Shown one piece after another: positions 47,208-56,276 of a stretch of DNA of 64,000 nucleotides. Location of the stretch: positions 124,001 to 188,000 of the forward strand of contig NZ_SSOM01000073.1 in assembly GCF_029871235.1 (NCBI RefSeq). The letters run 5' to 3'. The notes under the pieces are model-generated. The model saw only the letters and a list, made by a program, of their open reading frames with translations. It did no database searches and was not told the DNA's origin. This DNA is from Pseudomonas sp. BN411. Lineage in GTDB: Bacteria > Pseudomonadota > Gammaproteobacteria > Pseudomonadales > Pseudomonadaceae. Position 1 is the first letter of the stretch. Each line of letters begins with the position of its first letter. The translations under genes were made by a program, and so were the position numbers.

Positions 47208-47909
47208 TTATCTCACCGAACGCAGGGGTGTCGCGAAGCGCGGCAGTACTCGGGCCAGGACTTCGGCGATGTAGCCGAGGAACAGGGTGCCGAGGGAGCT
47301 CTTGTAGTGCTGCGGGTCCGGGCTGCCGATGGCGAGTACGCCGTGCAAGCCCTGGTAGCTCAGGCTGACCACGCCCGCCGAGCCGACCTGGTCGCGCTCC
47401 TGCGCGCCGAACAGGAACTCCAGCTCATGGCCGCGCAGCACGCCACAGATGGTCTTGCCGCCGGCCAGCAGGCCGCCGATGCTCTGATGCGCTTCGGCGA
47501 CAGTGACGCTACGCCCAACCGGCAGGGTGTTTTCGCTGAACAGAATGAGGCTGACGAAGGGCACCTGGAACTCGTGACGCAGGCTGTCTTCCACTGCGCC
47601 TACCACTTCTTCCAGGCTGGAGGCGTCGAGCAGGTCGAGCACCAGGCGACGGGTCTTGTCGAACAGCCGGTCGTTTTCCCGCGCTACGTCCATCAGCTGC
47701 GAAAGACGATGGCGCATCTCGATGTTGCGCTCGCGGAGCAGCTTCACCTGGCGTTCCACCAGGGACACGGCGTCGCCGGGCTGGTGGGGGATGCGCATCT
47801 CGGGAATCAGCTCTTCATGCTGGACGAAGAACTCCGGATGGAGGCGCAGGTAAGCGGCCACCGTCTCGGAGTCGAGGTGCTGCGGGGGTTCCTGGTGCTG
47901 GTCGGTCAT
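47208..47909 (-). CDS. DUF484 GAF-like protein
   Basis: A 233-residue DUF484 protein encoded between dapF and xerC, a conserved position. The N-terminal part ([20 protein letters not shown]) and a coiled coil ([20 protein letters not shown]) lead into a GAF-like domain ([20 protein letters not shown]). The start at 47909 overlaps the dapF stop by 4 bp (ATGA), so translation is coupled. The function is unknown. Confidence 0.92.
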   Translation of the reverse strand: MTDQHQEPPQHLDSETVAAYLRLHPEFFVQHEELIPEMRIPHQPGDAVSLVERQVKLLRERNIEMRHRLSQLMDVARENDRLFDKTRRLVLDLLDASSLEEVVGAVEDSLRHEFQVPFVSLILFSENTLPVGRSVTVAEAHQSIGGLLAGGKTICGVLRGHELEFLFGAQERDQVGSAGVVSLSYQGLHGVLAIGSPDPQHYKSSLGTLFLGYIAEVLARVLPRFATPLRSVR

Positions 47910-48736
47910 AGGCGAACCTGTCCTTCGAATACGCGGACGGCGGGTCCGGTCATCATAACGGGCTGACCCGGGCCGGCCCACTCGATGGAGAGGCGGCCAC
48001 CAGGCAGTTCGAGTTGTACCGGGGAGTCCATCCAACCCTGGCGGATCGCGGCGACTGCTGCGGCGCAGGCACCGGTGCCGCAGGCCTGGGTTTCCCCGGC
48101 GCCACGTTCCCAGACGCGCAGTTTCGCCTGCTTGCGGTCGACGATCTGCAGGAAGCCCACGTTTACCCGCTGGGGGAAGCGCGGATGGTGCTCCAGCTTC
48201 GGCCCGAGGCTGTGTACCGGGGCGCTGGCGACGTCATCAACGCGCAGCACGGCATGGGGGTTGCCCATGGAAATGGCTGCCAGCTCGACGGTCTGGCCGT
48301 CCACTTCCACCGGGTAGTTCAGGGCTTCGGCGTCGGCGACGAAGGGAATCTGCTGTGGGACCAGGCGTGGCGGTCCCATGTCCACGGTCACCTGACCATC
48401 CGGGCGGACATCCAGTTCGATGATGCCGCTCTTGGTTTCAACGCGGATGCGCTTCTTCACCGTCAGGCGCTTGTCGATGACGAAGCGGGCGAAGCAGCGC
48501 GCGCCGTTGCCGCACTGCTCCACTTCCGAACCATCGGAGTTGAAGATGCGGTAGCGGAAGTCGACGTCCGGGTTGGTCGGTGCTTCGACGATCAGCAGTT
48601 GGTCGAAACCGATACCCGTGTTGCGGTCGCCCCACTGCTTGGCGTGCTTGGGCTGAATATGGGCGTGCTGGCTGACCAGGTCGAGGACCATGAAGTCGTT
48701 GCCGAGGCCGTGCATCTTGGTGAAGCGCAATAGCAT
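47906..48736 (-). CDS. dapF: diaminopimelate epimerase
   Basis: A 276-residue epimerase making meso-diaminopimelate for cell wall and lysine. The two catalytic cysteines are in [11 protein letters not shown] (~73) and [13 protein letters not shown] (~219). The start [20 protein letters not shown] is standard. It lies 10 bp after lysA. Confidence 0.97.
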   Translation of the reverse strand: MLLRFTKMHGLGNDFMVLDLVSQHAHIQPKHAKQWGDRNTGIGFDQLLIVEAPTNPDVDFRYRIFNSDGSEVEQCGNGARCFARFVIDKRLTVKKRIRVETKSGIIELDVRPDGQVTVDMGPPRLVPQQIPFVADAEALNYPVEVDGQTVELAAISMGNPHAVLRVDDVASAPVHSLGPKLEHHPRFPQRVNVGFLQIVDRKQAKLRVWERGAGETQACGTGACAAAVAAIRQGWMDSPVQLELPGGRLSIEWAGPGQPVMMTGPAVRVFEGQVRL

Positions 48737-48746
48737 GGATGCGCCC

Positions 48747-49994
48747 TCACTGCGGCAGCAGGCTTTCGCCGGCGTAAAGGTCTTCGATCGTTTCGCGGCG
48801 GCGCACCTCGAAGGCTTGCTCGCCATCCACCAGCACCTCGGCGGCGCGGCCGCGGGTGTTGTAGTTGGAGCTCATCACGAAACCGTAGGCGCCGGCGGAG
48901 CGAATCGCCAGCAGGTCGCCCTCGGCGAGCACCAGATTGCGCTCGCGGGCGAGGAAGTCGCCTGTCTCGCAGATCGGGCCAACCAGGTCGTAGGTGCGCT
49001 CGGCGCCGCTGTGCGGTTGCACTGGCACCACGTCCATCCAGGCCTCGTAGAGCGCCGGACGGATCAGGTCATTCATGGCCGCGTCGATCACGGCGAAATC
49101 CTTTTGTTCTGTGTGCTTGAGGTATTCGACCTGGGTCAGCAGCACGCCGGCATTGGCGACGATGGAGCGACCGGGCTCGAACAGCAGCTCCAGGTTGCGC
49201 CCCTTGATTCGCTGGCGTACGGCCTGGATGTACTCGCCGGGAAGCGGCGGCTGCTCGTCGCGGTAGCGCACGCCAAGACCACCGCCGAGGTCCAGGTGGC
49301 GAATCTTGATGCCGCGCTCGTTCAGGCGGTCGATCAGGGCCAGCAGGCGGTCGAGGGCATCGAGGAAGGGCTCCAGGCTGGTGAGCTGGGAACCGATGTG
49401 GCAGTCGACACCGATCACGTCGAGGTTCGGCAGGCTGGCGGCCTGGACATAGACGGCTTCGGCTTCGTCTATGGAAATGCCGAACTTGTTTTCCTTCAGG
49501 CCGGTGGCGATGTACGGATGGGTGCCGGCATCCACGTCCGGGTTGACCCGCAGGGATACGGGCGCCTTCATCTCCATGGCCGCAGCCACGTTCTGCAGGC
49601 GCTCCAGCTCATTGCGCGACTCGACGTTGAAGCAGTGCACACCGGCTTCCAGGGCGCGGCGCATGTCGTCGCGGCTCTTGCCGACGCCGGAGAAAACGAT
49701 GCGCGAGGCGTCGCCGCCTGCGGCCAGCACGCGCTCCAGCTCACCGCTGGAAACGATGTCGAAACCTGCACCCAGACGGGCCAGCAGGTTCAGCACGCCA
49801 AGGTTGGAATTGGCCTTGACCGCGTAGCAGACCATGCCCGCATTGCCGGCCAGGGCATCGGCATAAGCCTTGTAGCCGGCCTCGATGGCTGCGCGGGAAT
49901 AGACATAGGTGGGCGTGCCGAAGCGAGCGGCGATATCGGACAGCGCTACGCCTTCCGCGAACAGCTCGCCGTCGCGGTACGTGAAAGCGTCCAT
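48747..49994 (-). CDS. lysA: diaminopimelate decarboxylase
   Basis: A 415-residue PLP fold-III decarboxylase converting meso-diaminopimelate to lysine. The PLP lysine is in [14 protein letters not shown] (~60). Other marks are [36 protein letters not shown] and the catalytic Cys in [11 protein letters not shown]. It is 14 bp downstream of lptM. Confidence 0.97.
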   Translation of the reverse strand: MDAFTYRDGELFAEGVALSDIAARFGTPTYVYSRAAIEAGYKAYADALAGNAGMVCYAVKANSNLGVLNLLARLGAGFDIVSSGELERVLAAGGDASRIVFSGVGKSRDDMRRALEAGVHCFNVESRNELERLQNVAAAMEMKAPVSLRVNPDVDAGTHPYIATGLKENKFGISIDEAEAVYVQAASLPNLDVIGVDCHIGSQLTSLEPFLDALDRLLALIDRLNERGIKIRHLDLGGGLGVRYRDEQPPLPGEYIQAVRQRIKGRNLELLFEPGRSIVANAGVLLTQVEYLKHTEQKDFAVIDAAMNDLIRPALYEAWMDVVPVQPHSGAERTYDLVGPICETGDFLARERNLVLAEGDLLAIRSAGAYGFVMSSNYNTRGRAAEVLVDGEQAFEVRRRETIEDLYAGESLLPQ

Positions 49995-50008
49995 GACTGC
50001 TCCCCCGA

Positions 50009-50149
50009 TCAGCGGATGTACACGTCTTTCTGGTGTTCTTTCGCTGCTTTTTCGTCGTCAGGCATGTAGAGCGGGCCTTTCTGGCCGCAGCCGGCCAGCA
50101 GGCAGGCGACGGCGAGCAGCGCGACGAAGGGGGCGTGGAGTCGCTTCAT
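50009..50149 (-). CDS. lptM: LptM-type small lipoprotein
   Basis: A 46-residue lipoprotein: a signal peptide with lipobox LAGC, then [15 protein letters not shown], the conserved start of LptM (YifL/LppL). In E. coli LptM binds the LptD-BamA complex and aids LPS-translocon maturation. The start at 50149 gives a proper signal peptide; the longer frame is not coding. It heads the lysA operon. Confidence 0.9.
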   Translation of the reverse strand: MKRLHAPFVALLAVACLLAGCGQKGPLYMPDDEKAAKEHQKDVYIR

Positions 50150-50288
50150 GACGGAATCCTTGCAGAAAACGTGAATTGTTCCGGAGTATACCGACCCCCC
50201 GACGCCTTGCCTATTCAGTGAAATTCCCGTCCGGCGTGGCCTGCGGGCCTGTGCGGAGCTAGCATTGGCGGCTTGAAAAGGAGCTCTC

Positions 50289-51335
50289 ATGGACAACGCC
50301 GCAACCCTCGCCGGCTCGGTCTCGGTCGCCTATCTGCAAGGCCTGGTGGAGCGCATCGAACAGTTCGGTGTGGCCCCTGCCGAGCTGCTTGGCCATGTCC
50401 AGCTGACTCCTGCGATTCTCACCCAGCGCGACCAGCGCATCGCTGCCAGTGCCTACCTCGAGCTGCTGGGCCATGCTGCGCGGTTGTCCGGCGATCCTTA
50501 CCTAGGCCTGCACCTGGGCGAAGCGGTGCGCCCAGGCCACTACGGGGTGCTGGGTTTCCTGCTGATGAGTTGCGCGACCCTGGCCGACGCCCTGCATCGC
50601 CAGGCGCGCTATGCGGCGCTGGTGGGCAACCTGGGCCGCGTCGAACTGGCCGACGAGCCGCCCCGCGAAGGCCTGGAGCCCCAGGTGGCGCACAGTTGGG
50701 AATCCATGTTGCCGCAGCAACGTGCCCTGCTGGCGGAAGAAACCCTTTCCGGCTGGGTGACCTTCGGCCGCTGGATCACCGGGTTGGACATTCCGCCCAC
50801 CGAGGTGCGCTTCCAGCATCCGGCGCCAGCGGACACCACGGAGTACCAGCGGATATTCCGTTGCCCGGTGCTGTTCGGTCAGACGGACAACGCGCTGGTC
50901 TTTCCCAAGCGCCTGCTGGCCACGCCCCTCGGTCAGGCCGATGCCGATGTCCGCCGGCTGTTCGACGACTACGCCGAGCGCCTGCTCGGCGAGCTGCGCC
51001 AGGGCCACAGCGTGCTGGACCGCGCCCGTGAACTGCTGGCCGCACAGCTGTCCGCCGAAGGGCCGGACCTGGAGCGCCTGGCCGAGGCTCTGGCGTTGAG
51101 CCCGCGTACCTTGCAGCGCCGCCTGCGCGAGGCCGGGTTATCCTTCAGCCAGTTGGTGGACGAGACGCGCCAGCAACTGGTGCTGCACTATTTGCGCGAC
51201 CCCGCCCTTGAGTTGGCCGATATCGCCTTCCTGGTCGGATTCAGCGAGCCCGGCTCCCTGGGCCGCGCCTTTCGCCGCTGGACCGGACAGAGCCTGGGTG
51301 ACTACCGTCGCCCTTCACCCCCATTAATGCCCTGA
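50289..51335 (+). CDS. AraC-family regulator with AraC-binding-like N-terminal domain
   Basis: A 348-residue regulator. The N-terminal ~190 residues match the 'arabinose-binding-like' domain of OruR/ArgR-type AraC proteins ([35 protein letters not shown]). The C-terminal HTH is complete ([20 protein letters not shown], then [20 protein letters not shown]). An AAAGGAGCT site precedes the ATG. It sits between lptM and cyaY, a place that holds no regulator in the P. aeruginosa order I recall, so it may be a lineage-specific insertion. The target is unknown. Confidence 0.9.
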   Translation: MDNAATLAGSVSVAYLQGLVERIEQFGVAPAELLGHVQLTPAILTQRDQRIAASAYLELLGHAARLSGDPYLGLHLGEAVRPGHYGVLGFLLMSCATLADALHRQARYAALVGNLGRVELADEPPREGLEPQVAHSWESMLPQQRALLAEETLSGWVTFGRWITGLDIPPTEVRFQHPAPADTTEYQRIFRCPVLFGQTDNALVFPKRLLATPLGQADADVRRLFDDYAERLLGELRQGHSVLDRARELLAAQLSAEGPDLERLAEALALSPRTLQRRLREAGLSFSQLVDETRQQLVLHYLRDPALELADIAFLVGFSEPGSLGRAFRRWTGQSLGDYRRPSPPLMP

Positions 51336-51346
51336 GGTAGACCCTG

Positions 51347-51679
51347 ATGAGTTTGAGCGAAGCCCAGTTCCACGATCTGGTGGACGAAGTCCAGGAACGC
51401 GTGGAAGACGTGTTCGACGACAGCGACCTGGACCTGGACCTGGAAAACAGCGGCGGCGTCCTGACCGTGCGCTTCGAGAACGGCAGCCAGCTGATCTTCA
51501 GCCGCCAGGAGCCGCTGCGCCAGCTCTGGGTGGCGGCGCGTTCGGGGGGATTCCACTTCGACTACGACAAGGCCAGCGGTCGCTGGATCTGCGACAGCAG
51601 CGAAGAGCCCCTGGGCGAGCTGCTCAACCGCGTGACCCGCGAGCAGGCGGGCGAAGACATTGAGTTCGACGAACTCTGA
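51347..51679 (+). CDS. cyaY: frataxin homologue CyaY
   Basis: A 110-residue frataxin. The acidic helix 1 (DLVDEVQERVEDVFDDSDLD) and sheet motif QLWVAARSGGFHFDYDKASG are typical. It binds iron and modulates IscS in Fe-S cluster assembly. It begins 11 bp after the AraC gene and its end overlaps the following DUF1289 gene by 20 bp. Confidence 0.95.
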   Translation: MSLSEAQFHDLVDEVQERVEDVFDDSDLDLDLENSGGVLTVRFENGSQLIFSRQEPLRQLWVAARSGGFHFDYDKASGRWICDSSEEPLGELLNRVTREQAGEDIEFDEL

Positions 51680-51863
51680 CAGCGCGCCTTCGGCACGCTA
51701 CCCGTCGCCATGCATCCGACGCTGTTGTCTGGACGACAGCGACGTGTGCGTAGGTTGTGGCCGTACCCTGGCGGAAATCTGCGAGTGGAACGGGGCCAGC
51801 GACCAACGGCGCCGCGAAATCTGCGCTTCCGCCCAGCAAAGACGGCGGTCCGCGCCGGGCTGA
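51660..51863 (+). CDS. DUF1289-family cysteine-rich small protein
   Basis: A 67-residue protein with the DUF1289 pattern PSPCIRRCCLDDSDVCVGCG then RTLAEICEWNGASDQRRREI. The Cys spacing suggests metal or Fe-S binding. It begins inside cyaY in another frame (20-bp overlap), which suggests coupled translation and a possible link to iron handling. The family has no established function. Confidence 0.85.
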   Translation: MSSTNSDSAPSARYPSPCIRRCCLDDSDVCVGCGRTLAEICEWNGASDQRRREICASAQQRRRSAPG

Positions 51864-51941
51864 CCGGGCGGTCTTGCCAATTGCAGGCGGCCTGACGTAC
51901 TGTCGGGCTTCCGGACAAGTTGCCCGGCCAGACAGAATCTG

Positions 51942-51974
51942 AAACCCCGCCTTCGGGCGGGGTTTTGCTTTTTT
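51942..51974 (+). terminator. intrinsic terminator after the cyaY-DUF1289 unit
   Basis: AAACCCCGCC-TTCG-GGCGGGGTTTT, a stable UUCG-loop stem followed by further T-rich sequence, just before rnk. Confidence 0.88.
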
Positions 51975-52004
51975 CGTAACCTGCAAAGGAGTCGCGCGTT
52001 CGCC

Positions 52005-52412
52005 ATGAACACCCACCCGTCCATCACCATTACCCGTCTCGACCTGCAACGCCTGGAGCGCCTGCTCGACAGCCTGGAGGAGTTCGGCCCCGCCGCCGAG
52101 GCGCTGGAACGCGAGCTGGCTCGCGCCCAGGTGGTTGGCCACGAGGAGGTTCCGCCGGGCGTCGTCACCATGAATTCCCGCGTGCATTGCCGTGAGGAAA
52201 GCAGTGGCAAGGACTACCACCTGACCCTGGTCTACCCGGAAGACGCGGGTGGCGAAGGCAAGGTATCCATCCTCGCCCCGGTAGGCAGCGCACTGCTCGG
52301 GCTGTCCGTCGGCCAGCACATCGACTGGCCGGTGCCCGGCGGCAAGACCCTCAAGCTGACGCTGCTGGCCGTCGAGTACCAGCCCGAAGCAGCTGGCGAA
52401 TACGCGCGCTGA
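52005..52412 (+). CDS. rnk: nucleoside diphosphate kinase regulator Rnk
   Basis: A 135-residue Rnk protein. The N-terminal coiled coil (RLDLQRLERLLDSLEEFGPA) is short. The C-terminal GreA/GreB-like FKBP domain shows KVSILAPVGSALLGLSVGQH and IDWPVPGGKTLKL. Rnk binds RNA polymerase and was first found as a regulator of nucleoside diphosphate kinase levels. It has an AAAGGAG ribosome-binding site. Confidence 0.94.
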   Translation: MNTHPSITITRLDLQRLERLLDSLEEFGPAAEALERELARAQVVGHEEVPPGVVTMNSRVHCREESSGKDYHLTLVYPEDAGGEGKVSILAPVGSALLGLSVGQHIDWPVPGGKTLKLTLLAVEYQPEAAGEYAR

Positions 52413-52445
52413 TTCAGCTTCTGCTGCGTTTTCGGGCTGAACTGT

Positions 52446-52556
52446 TGTAGGGGCGATTTCAATCGCCAAGCGGACCGCAGGTTCGCCCTCTGTGGTTCAC
52501 ATGGGGGCAGCTTCGCCGCCCTTGGCGAATAAATTCGCCCCCCACAAGCCCCATTT
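52446..52556. repeat. dispersed palindromic repeat, family A copy 3 (inverted)
   Basis: GGGGCGATTTCAATCGCC at the left and GGCGAATAAATTCGCCCCCC at the right correspond to the ends of the copy at 19186-19284 in reverse orientation. It sits between convergent rnk and cyaA. Confidence 0.78.
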
Positions 52557-52576
52557 CTCCGGGCCCGGTTCGGGGC

Positions 52577-52676
52577 TGTAGGTTGGGCTGAGCTTTGCGA
52601 AGCCCAACGTTGCCAGTTGATTCCGGTCGTTGGGCTTCGTGGGCTCAGCCACAACCTACGACAGGACCTCGCCCTG
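52577..52676. repeat. dispersed palindromic repeat, family B copy 3
   Basis: TGTAGGTTGGGCTGAGC at the left, GGGCTCAGCCACAACCTACG at the right, inner arms around GAAGCCCAACG/CGTTGGGCTTC, and a tail CAGGACCTCGCCCTG. It is nearly identical to the copy at 30394-30494 and ends 3 bp from the cyaA stop codon. Confidence 0.82.
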
Positions 52677-52679
52677 CAT

Positions 52680-55517
52680 TTAGCTTTCTCGCAATGCGCG
52701 GTTCAGCCTTTCTTCCAGTTCAACCTTGTAGCGCAGGTAGTGCACCGTCTGCGCCTGGCCCCTGCCCGGAACCCGCGACAGGTCGAGGTCGGTGATGTAG
52801 CAGGGGTAGCGTTCCGGTTCGCGGCGCTGGGCGAGGATATGCCGGGCCACGGCGGCGAACAGGCCGGCACCGTATTCCAGCTCGGAGAACTCCCGGTGGT
52901 TGCAGTAGAGGGTCACATGCACCTGTCCCTGCTCGGCCGGCTCGACGATGGCCTGCACGTCGTAGAACGGATGGCTGACCGCTGCTGACGGCGCTGCGCG
53001 GCGCTCCAGCTGGCGGCCTTGACGCACCACCTCGTAATAGAAGATTTCCGGTGTCGGCACGGCCATGGGGTTGTCCAGCGGCAGCAGGGCATTGCGCCGG
53101 TAGAGCAACGACTGCAGGAAACGGTGCAGCGGTGTCAGCAGGCTCTGTTCATCGCGGAATGGCAGGCGCTGGCGCCACAGGGCGTTGTGTTCGTCCAGCA
53201 GGCTGATTTCGGCGATCTCACCAACCTGGCGATAGAACACCTGGATGCAGTTCGGCCGGCCCAGGGGCAGGATGACCGCCAGGTCCTGATCCTCCAGCGC
53301 ATGTCGGTCCAGCTGCAACGGGCTGTAGCCCGGCAGGTCGCGGCCGAGGTGTTCCACCAGGGCCGGCAGGTCGGTGAGGCTCGCGTGGCTGACCTGGCCC
53401 GGTTCCAGTTGCAGCACATGGAAGCGCTGCTGCACCTGCAGCAGGAAGCGCGGTACTCCGGCAGCACCGAGCAGCTCCTGGGCGTCGTCGAACAGCTCCT
53501 GCACCCGCTGGCCGATGGCCTGGGCACGGTTGCGGCAGAAGCAGCGCACCCGCAGGCCGGGCCGTTCGCCGCTGGCAGGCAGGCTGTTGAGGTAGTCACG
53601 CAGGCAGGCGAGCAGGGCATCCGGGCCGTCGTAGCGGCTGACCAGCATCTCGTTCCAGCTGTTCAGGATGACCTGATCGATGGTCACCACCAGATTCTCG
53701 CGCACCCCGGAGTAGCCCAGGGCGTCGGTACGTTCGGTGGTCATGTGGAGGTTCTTCTGGCTGTGCTGCTTCAGCGGGTCGACCCCGACATTCACCAGCA
53801 GCAGCACTTCCGACGGAACTCCCGCGCGCAACAGGGCGTTCTCATCCACCTGCCCCAGTGGCTGGGGGAACGTTTGCTGCAGGCTGGCCAGCAGGTTGGA
53901 CAGCTCTTGTTCGGTCAGGTCGCTGGTGCCCGGATGCAGGGAAAGGCGGGTGCCGGCATCGATCACGCCGTTGCGGTGGCACCAGGCGAGCAGGGGAATC
54001 AGTTCGCGGCTGCGCTTGAGCGGCGCGAAGTCCCGCCACTCGAGGGTATTCAGGCTGCCGGAGAACAGCGCCCATTGGGTCTCGCCCCCGGCGTCCGGGC
54101 TGGGGCATTGCACCAGGGTCAGTGTGTCTTCGGCGATGTCCGGGGCGATCCCCGGGTTGATGAACTCGACCTTGCCCGCCTTGCGTTCGAAGGCGGCGTA
54201 GAGGCGCCGTCCGAGCACGCCCAGATCGCGACTGCTGAGGGTTCCGATGGCTTGTTCGTTGCGTGCGAACTGGGACAGGAAGCGATAGCTGTAGGTGAGT
54301 TCATTGACCAGCGCGCGACGCTCGGCCAGCACCTGGCGCACCTTCCATTGGCTACGGCTGTCCAGCATCGCCAGTTGTCGAGGCTGCCAGTGCCACTCGG
54401 CAGTCAGACGCTCCAGCAACAACCGCTGCCAGCTCTTGCTGCGGTTGCGCGGCGGCCGGCTGAGCTTCTTGTTCACCTTGAGGTAAAGGCAGCGGCGAAT
54501 CAGTTCCAGCCGCTCGGTCTCGTTGCGCTCACGCAGGTACTCCTCCAGGCGGCGGTAAACCACCATGTAAGGGTCCAGCTCATCCAGGTCCAGGCGGTTG
54601 GCGTAGACCGCTTCCTTGAAGCGCAACGACAGGCAGGCCACTCGCGGGTGCTCGCTGGCGTAGACCTCGGTGAGCAGCAGCTTGAGTACGGACTTGTAGG
54701 GAGACTCGATGCCCTTGTACAGCTGCCACATGCTGGCGCCGATGAACTCGCCAGGGGGAATGTGCGCCAGGTGGCCAAGGTCGAGAACTTCCTCGGCACG
54801 GATGAAACGCTTGGACAGCAGCGTGCTGGTGTATTCGGCGTAGCGTGCTTCCTCGTACACCGGCACCAGCCACCAGAGCGGGGTGCGCCCGGCGAGCCAG
54901 ATGGCGGTGCGATAGAACTCGTCCAGCAGCAGGTAATGCTGGGTGGTGCCGCAGTCGTCGGAGGTCAGCCGCGTTTCGCGGTCGCCCTGGGTGAAGCGCG
55001 CCGGGTCGATCAGGAAGAAGTGCGCCTCGGCACCCTGGCCGGCCGCCCACTCTTCCAGGGCCGTGCATTTGCGCTGCAGCTCGGCGATGGCGGCGGCATC
55101 CAGTTCCGGGGCGTGGCAGACCCAGATGTCCATGTCGCTCTGTTCGGCTTGGGCGATGGTGCCCAGGCTGCCCATCAGGAACAGGCCGTGGATGGGCGTC
55201 GGCTGCGGACCGCGTCGCGCCTTGTAGGCGAAGGAGCGGGTCAGCCGCTGGGCTTCGGCCAGCAGGTCGTCATCAGGCTCGAAGGCGGAGAGCCCGGCAG
55301 GTGTGGTGCCGGATACGTAGCCGGGAAGCAGCGGGTGATTGACGTGGAACAGCAACGGCAACAGCTTCAGGACCAGCTGCTGGCGGGTGGACAGGGCCTG
55401 CATGGCACGATCCAGGCGGCCGTCGTTGATTTTGAGGAAGCGGGCGCGCAGCTGCGCGAGGACCTTGCGGTCGATGCCGTCGTCGATGTCCGGGCGGATT
55501 TCCTGGGTGCGCGTCAT
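52680..55517 (-). CDS. cyaA: class I adenylate cyclase
   Basis: A 945-residue class I (enterobacterial-type) adenylate cyclase producing cAMP, the ligand of Vfr/Crp. The N-terminal catalytic region has the nucleotidyltransferase motif LFLMGSLGTIAQAEQSDMDI then WVCHAPELD. The C-terminal half is the regulatory domain. The ATG at 55517 (MTRTQEIRPDIDDGID) is chosen; the longer frame would run through a 14-bp stem lying 25 bp upstream. Only a weak ribosome-binding site is present. Confidence 0.95.
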   Translation of the reverse strand: MTRTQEIRPDIDDGIDRKVLAQLRARFLKINDGRLDRAMQALSTRQQLVLKLLPLLFHVNHPLLPGYVSGTTPAGLSAFEPDDDLLAEAQRLTRSFAYKARRGPQPTPIHGLFLMGSLGTIAQAEQSDMDIWVCHAPELDAAAIAELQRKCTALEEWAAGQGAEAHFFLIDPARFTQGDRETRLTSDDCGTTQHYLLLDEFYRTAIWLAGRTPLWWLVPVYEEARYAEYTSTLLSKRFIRAEEVLDLGHLAHIPPGEFIGASMWQLYKGIESPYKSVLKLLLTEVYASEHPRVACLSLRFKEAVYANRLDLDELDPYMVVYRRLEEYLRERNETERLELIRRCLYLKVNKKLSRPPRNRSKSWQRLLLERLTAEWHWQPRQLAMLDSRSQWKVRQVLAERRALVNELTYSYRFLSQFARNEQAIGTLSSRDLGVLGRRLYAAFERKAGKVEFINPGIAPDIAEDTLTLVQCPSPDAGGETQWALFSGSLNTLEWRDFAPLKRSRELIPLLAWCHRNGVIDAGTRLSLHPGTSDLTEQELSNLLASLQQTFPQPLGQVDENALLRAGVPSEVLLLVNVGVDPLKQHSQKNLHMTTERTDALGYSGVRENLVVTIDQVILNSWNEMLVSRYDGPDALLACLRDYLNSLPASGERPGLRVRCFCRNRAQAIGQRVQELFDDAQELLGAAGVPRFLLQVQQRFHVLQLEPGQVSHASLTDLPALVEHLGRDLPGYSPLQLDRHALEDQDLAVILPLGRPNCIQVFYRQVGEIAEISLLDEHNALWRQRLPFRDEQSLLTPLHRFLQSLLYRRNALLPLDNPMAVPTPEIFYYEVVRQGRQLERRAAPSAAVSHPFYDVQAIVEPAEQGQVHVTLYCNHREFSELEYGAGLFAAVARHILAQRREPERYPCYITDLDLSRVPGRGQAQTVHYLRYKVELEERLNRALRES

Positions 55518-55541
55518 GCTCTGTTCATGTCCCGATGCTGA

Positions 55542-55575
55542 AGGCTTGCCGGCGGCCTTTACCGCCGGCAAGCCT
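55542..55575 (-). promoter_or_regulatory. 14-bp perfect stem upstream of cyaA
   Basis: AGGCTTGCCGGCGG pairs with CCGCCGGCAAGCCT across a 6-nt loop, ending 24 bp before the cyaA ATG. No U-tract follows on the minus strand, so it is not a standard terminator. It may restrict read-through from upstream or affect cyaA translation. Confidence 0.55.
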
Positions 55576-55618
55576 CCGCATTGTATCGCCCGTTATGTTG
55601 CCGACTTGAGCGGCGGCG

Positions 55619-55861
55619 TCAGGCGGGCTGGGGCACGAGGATGGTGCGCAGGGCCTGGACGTGTTCGGCTGCATCCAGTCCGAGGCTGGTCAGGTAGCCA
55701 CCGTCGGGCTGGGTGATCAGGCCTTTCTGGTGCAATCGCATGACTGCGGCCTGTGCTTTGGGGTTGGCGTTGTTGTGAACCTTCAGGCCTTCCTGGGAGT
55801 TGTCCAGGTTGAACAGGGCCAGCAGTTCGAATTCCGCAATGAGTTCGGGGGTGAAGACCAT
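55619..55861 (-). CDS. TIGR02647-type small putative DNA-binding protein
   Basis: An 80-residue protein opening MVFTPELIAEFELLALFNLD and containing KAQAAVMRLHQKGLITQPDG, which reads as a compact winged-helix. This fits the small proteobacterial family TIGR02647. The start follows an AGGAGCGACC site. The upstream extension of the frame is non-coding. The target is unknown. Confidence 0.8.
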   Translation of the reverse strand: MVFTPELIAEFELLALFNLDNSQEGLKVHNNANPKAQAAVMRLHQKGLITQPDGGYLTSLGLDAAEHVQALRTILVPQPA

Positions 55862-55940
55862 GGTCGCTCCTAGTTCTTGTTGTACTGCAAAGGCCGGCGA
55901 TGGCCGGCCGGAATCTGGAGTTTGTGGAGTGTAGGCGAGG

Positions 55941-56219
55941 TCAGGCCTGATCTTCGGGCAGGTCCGGCAGTGCCCGCAAGGCCCTTTCGTACCATTCGGT
56001 GTCAAAGGGGCGGTCCGCCGCGAGCATGGCGTCGATTTCGTGGGCCAGGACCAGGGCCATCAGCTGGAGGATTTCCTCGCGCTCATAACCCACCAGGGTC
56101 AGCTTGTTGAAGGTGGCGCGAGCGGCAGGCGGTTCGCCGGCCTCGATCTGGTTCTCGATGGCCTGGGTCAGGGTGGCCTCGGCGAAGGCCTCTTCACCGT
56201 CATCAATGTCGTCGGTCAT
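55941..56219 (-). CDS. uncharacterised small acidic protein
   Basis: A 92-residue acidic, helical protein (MTDDIDDGEEAFAEATLTQA, then ATFNKLTLVGYEREEILQLM). No signal peptide or membrane helix. I do not recognise a named domain. The last helix-rich part (ALVLAHEIDAMLAADRPFDT) looks folded rather than disordered. It lies between argH and the TIGR02647 gene on the same strand, 57 bp after argH, and may be in that transcript. Confidence 0.75.
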   Translation of the reverse strand: MTDDIDDGEEAFAEATLTQAIENQIEAGEPPAARATFNKLTLVGYEREEILQLMALVLAHEIDAMLAADRPFDTEWYERALRALPDLPEDQA

Positions 56220-56244
56220 GGCGATGTCCTGTCGTCGGGGGAAA

Positions 56245-56269
56245 CCGGGCGGCGTGGGCTGCCGCCCGG
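56245..56269 (-). terminator. weak terminator-like stem after argH
   Basis: A 9-bp stem CCGGGCGGC / GCCGCCCGG with a 7-nt loop is followed on the minus strand by only TTTC, so termination would be partial. Confidence 0.4.
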
Positions 56270-56276
56270 AGAGCTG

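Noticed and set aside
53019-55541. An 840-codon plus-strand frame opposite cyaA
   Set aside because: Shadow of cyaA with repetitive Gln/Val/Leu composition and no recognisable domain.
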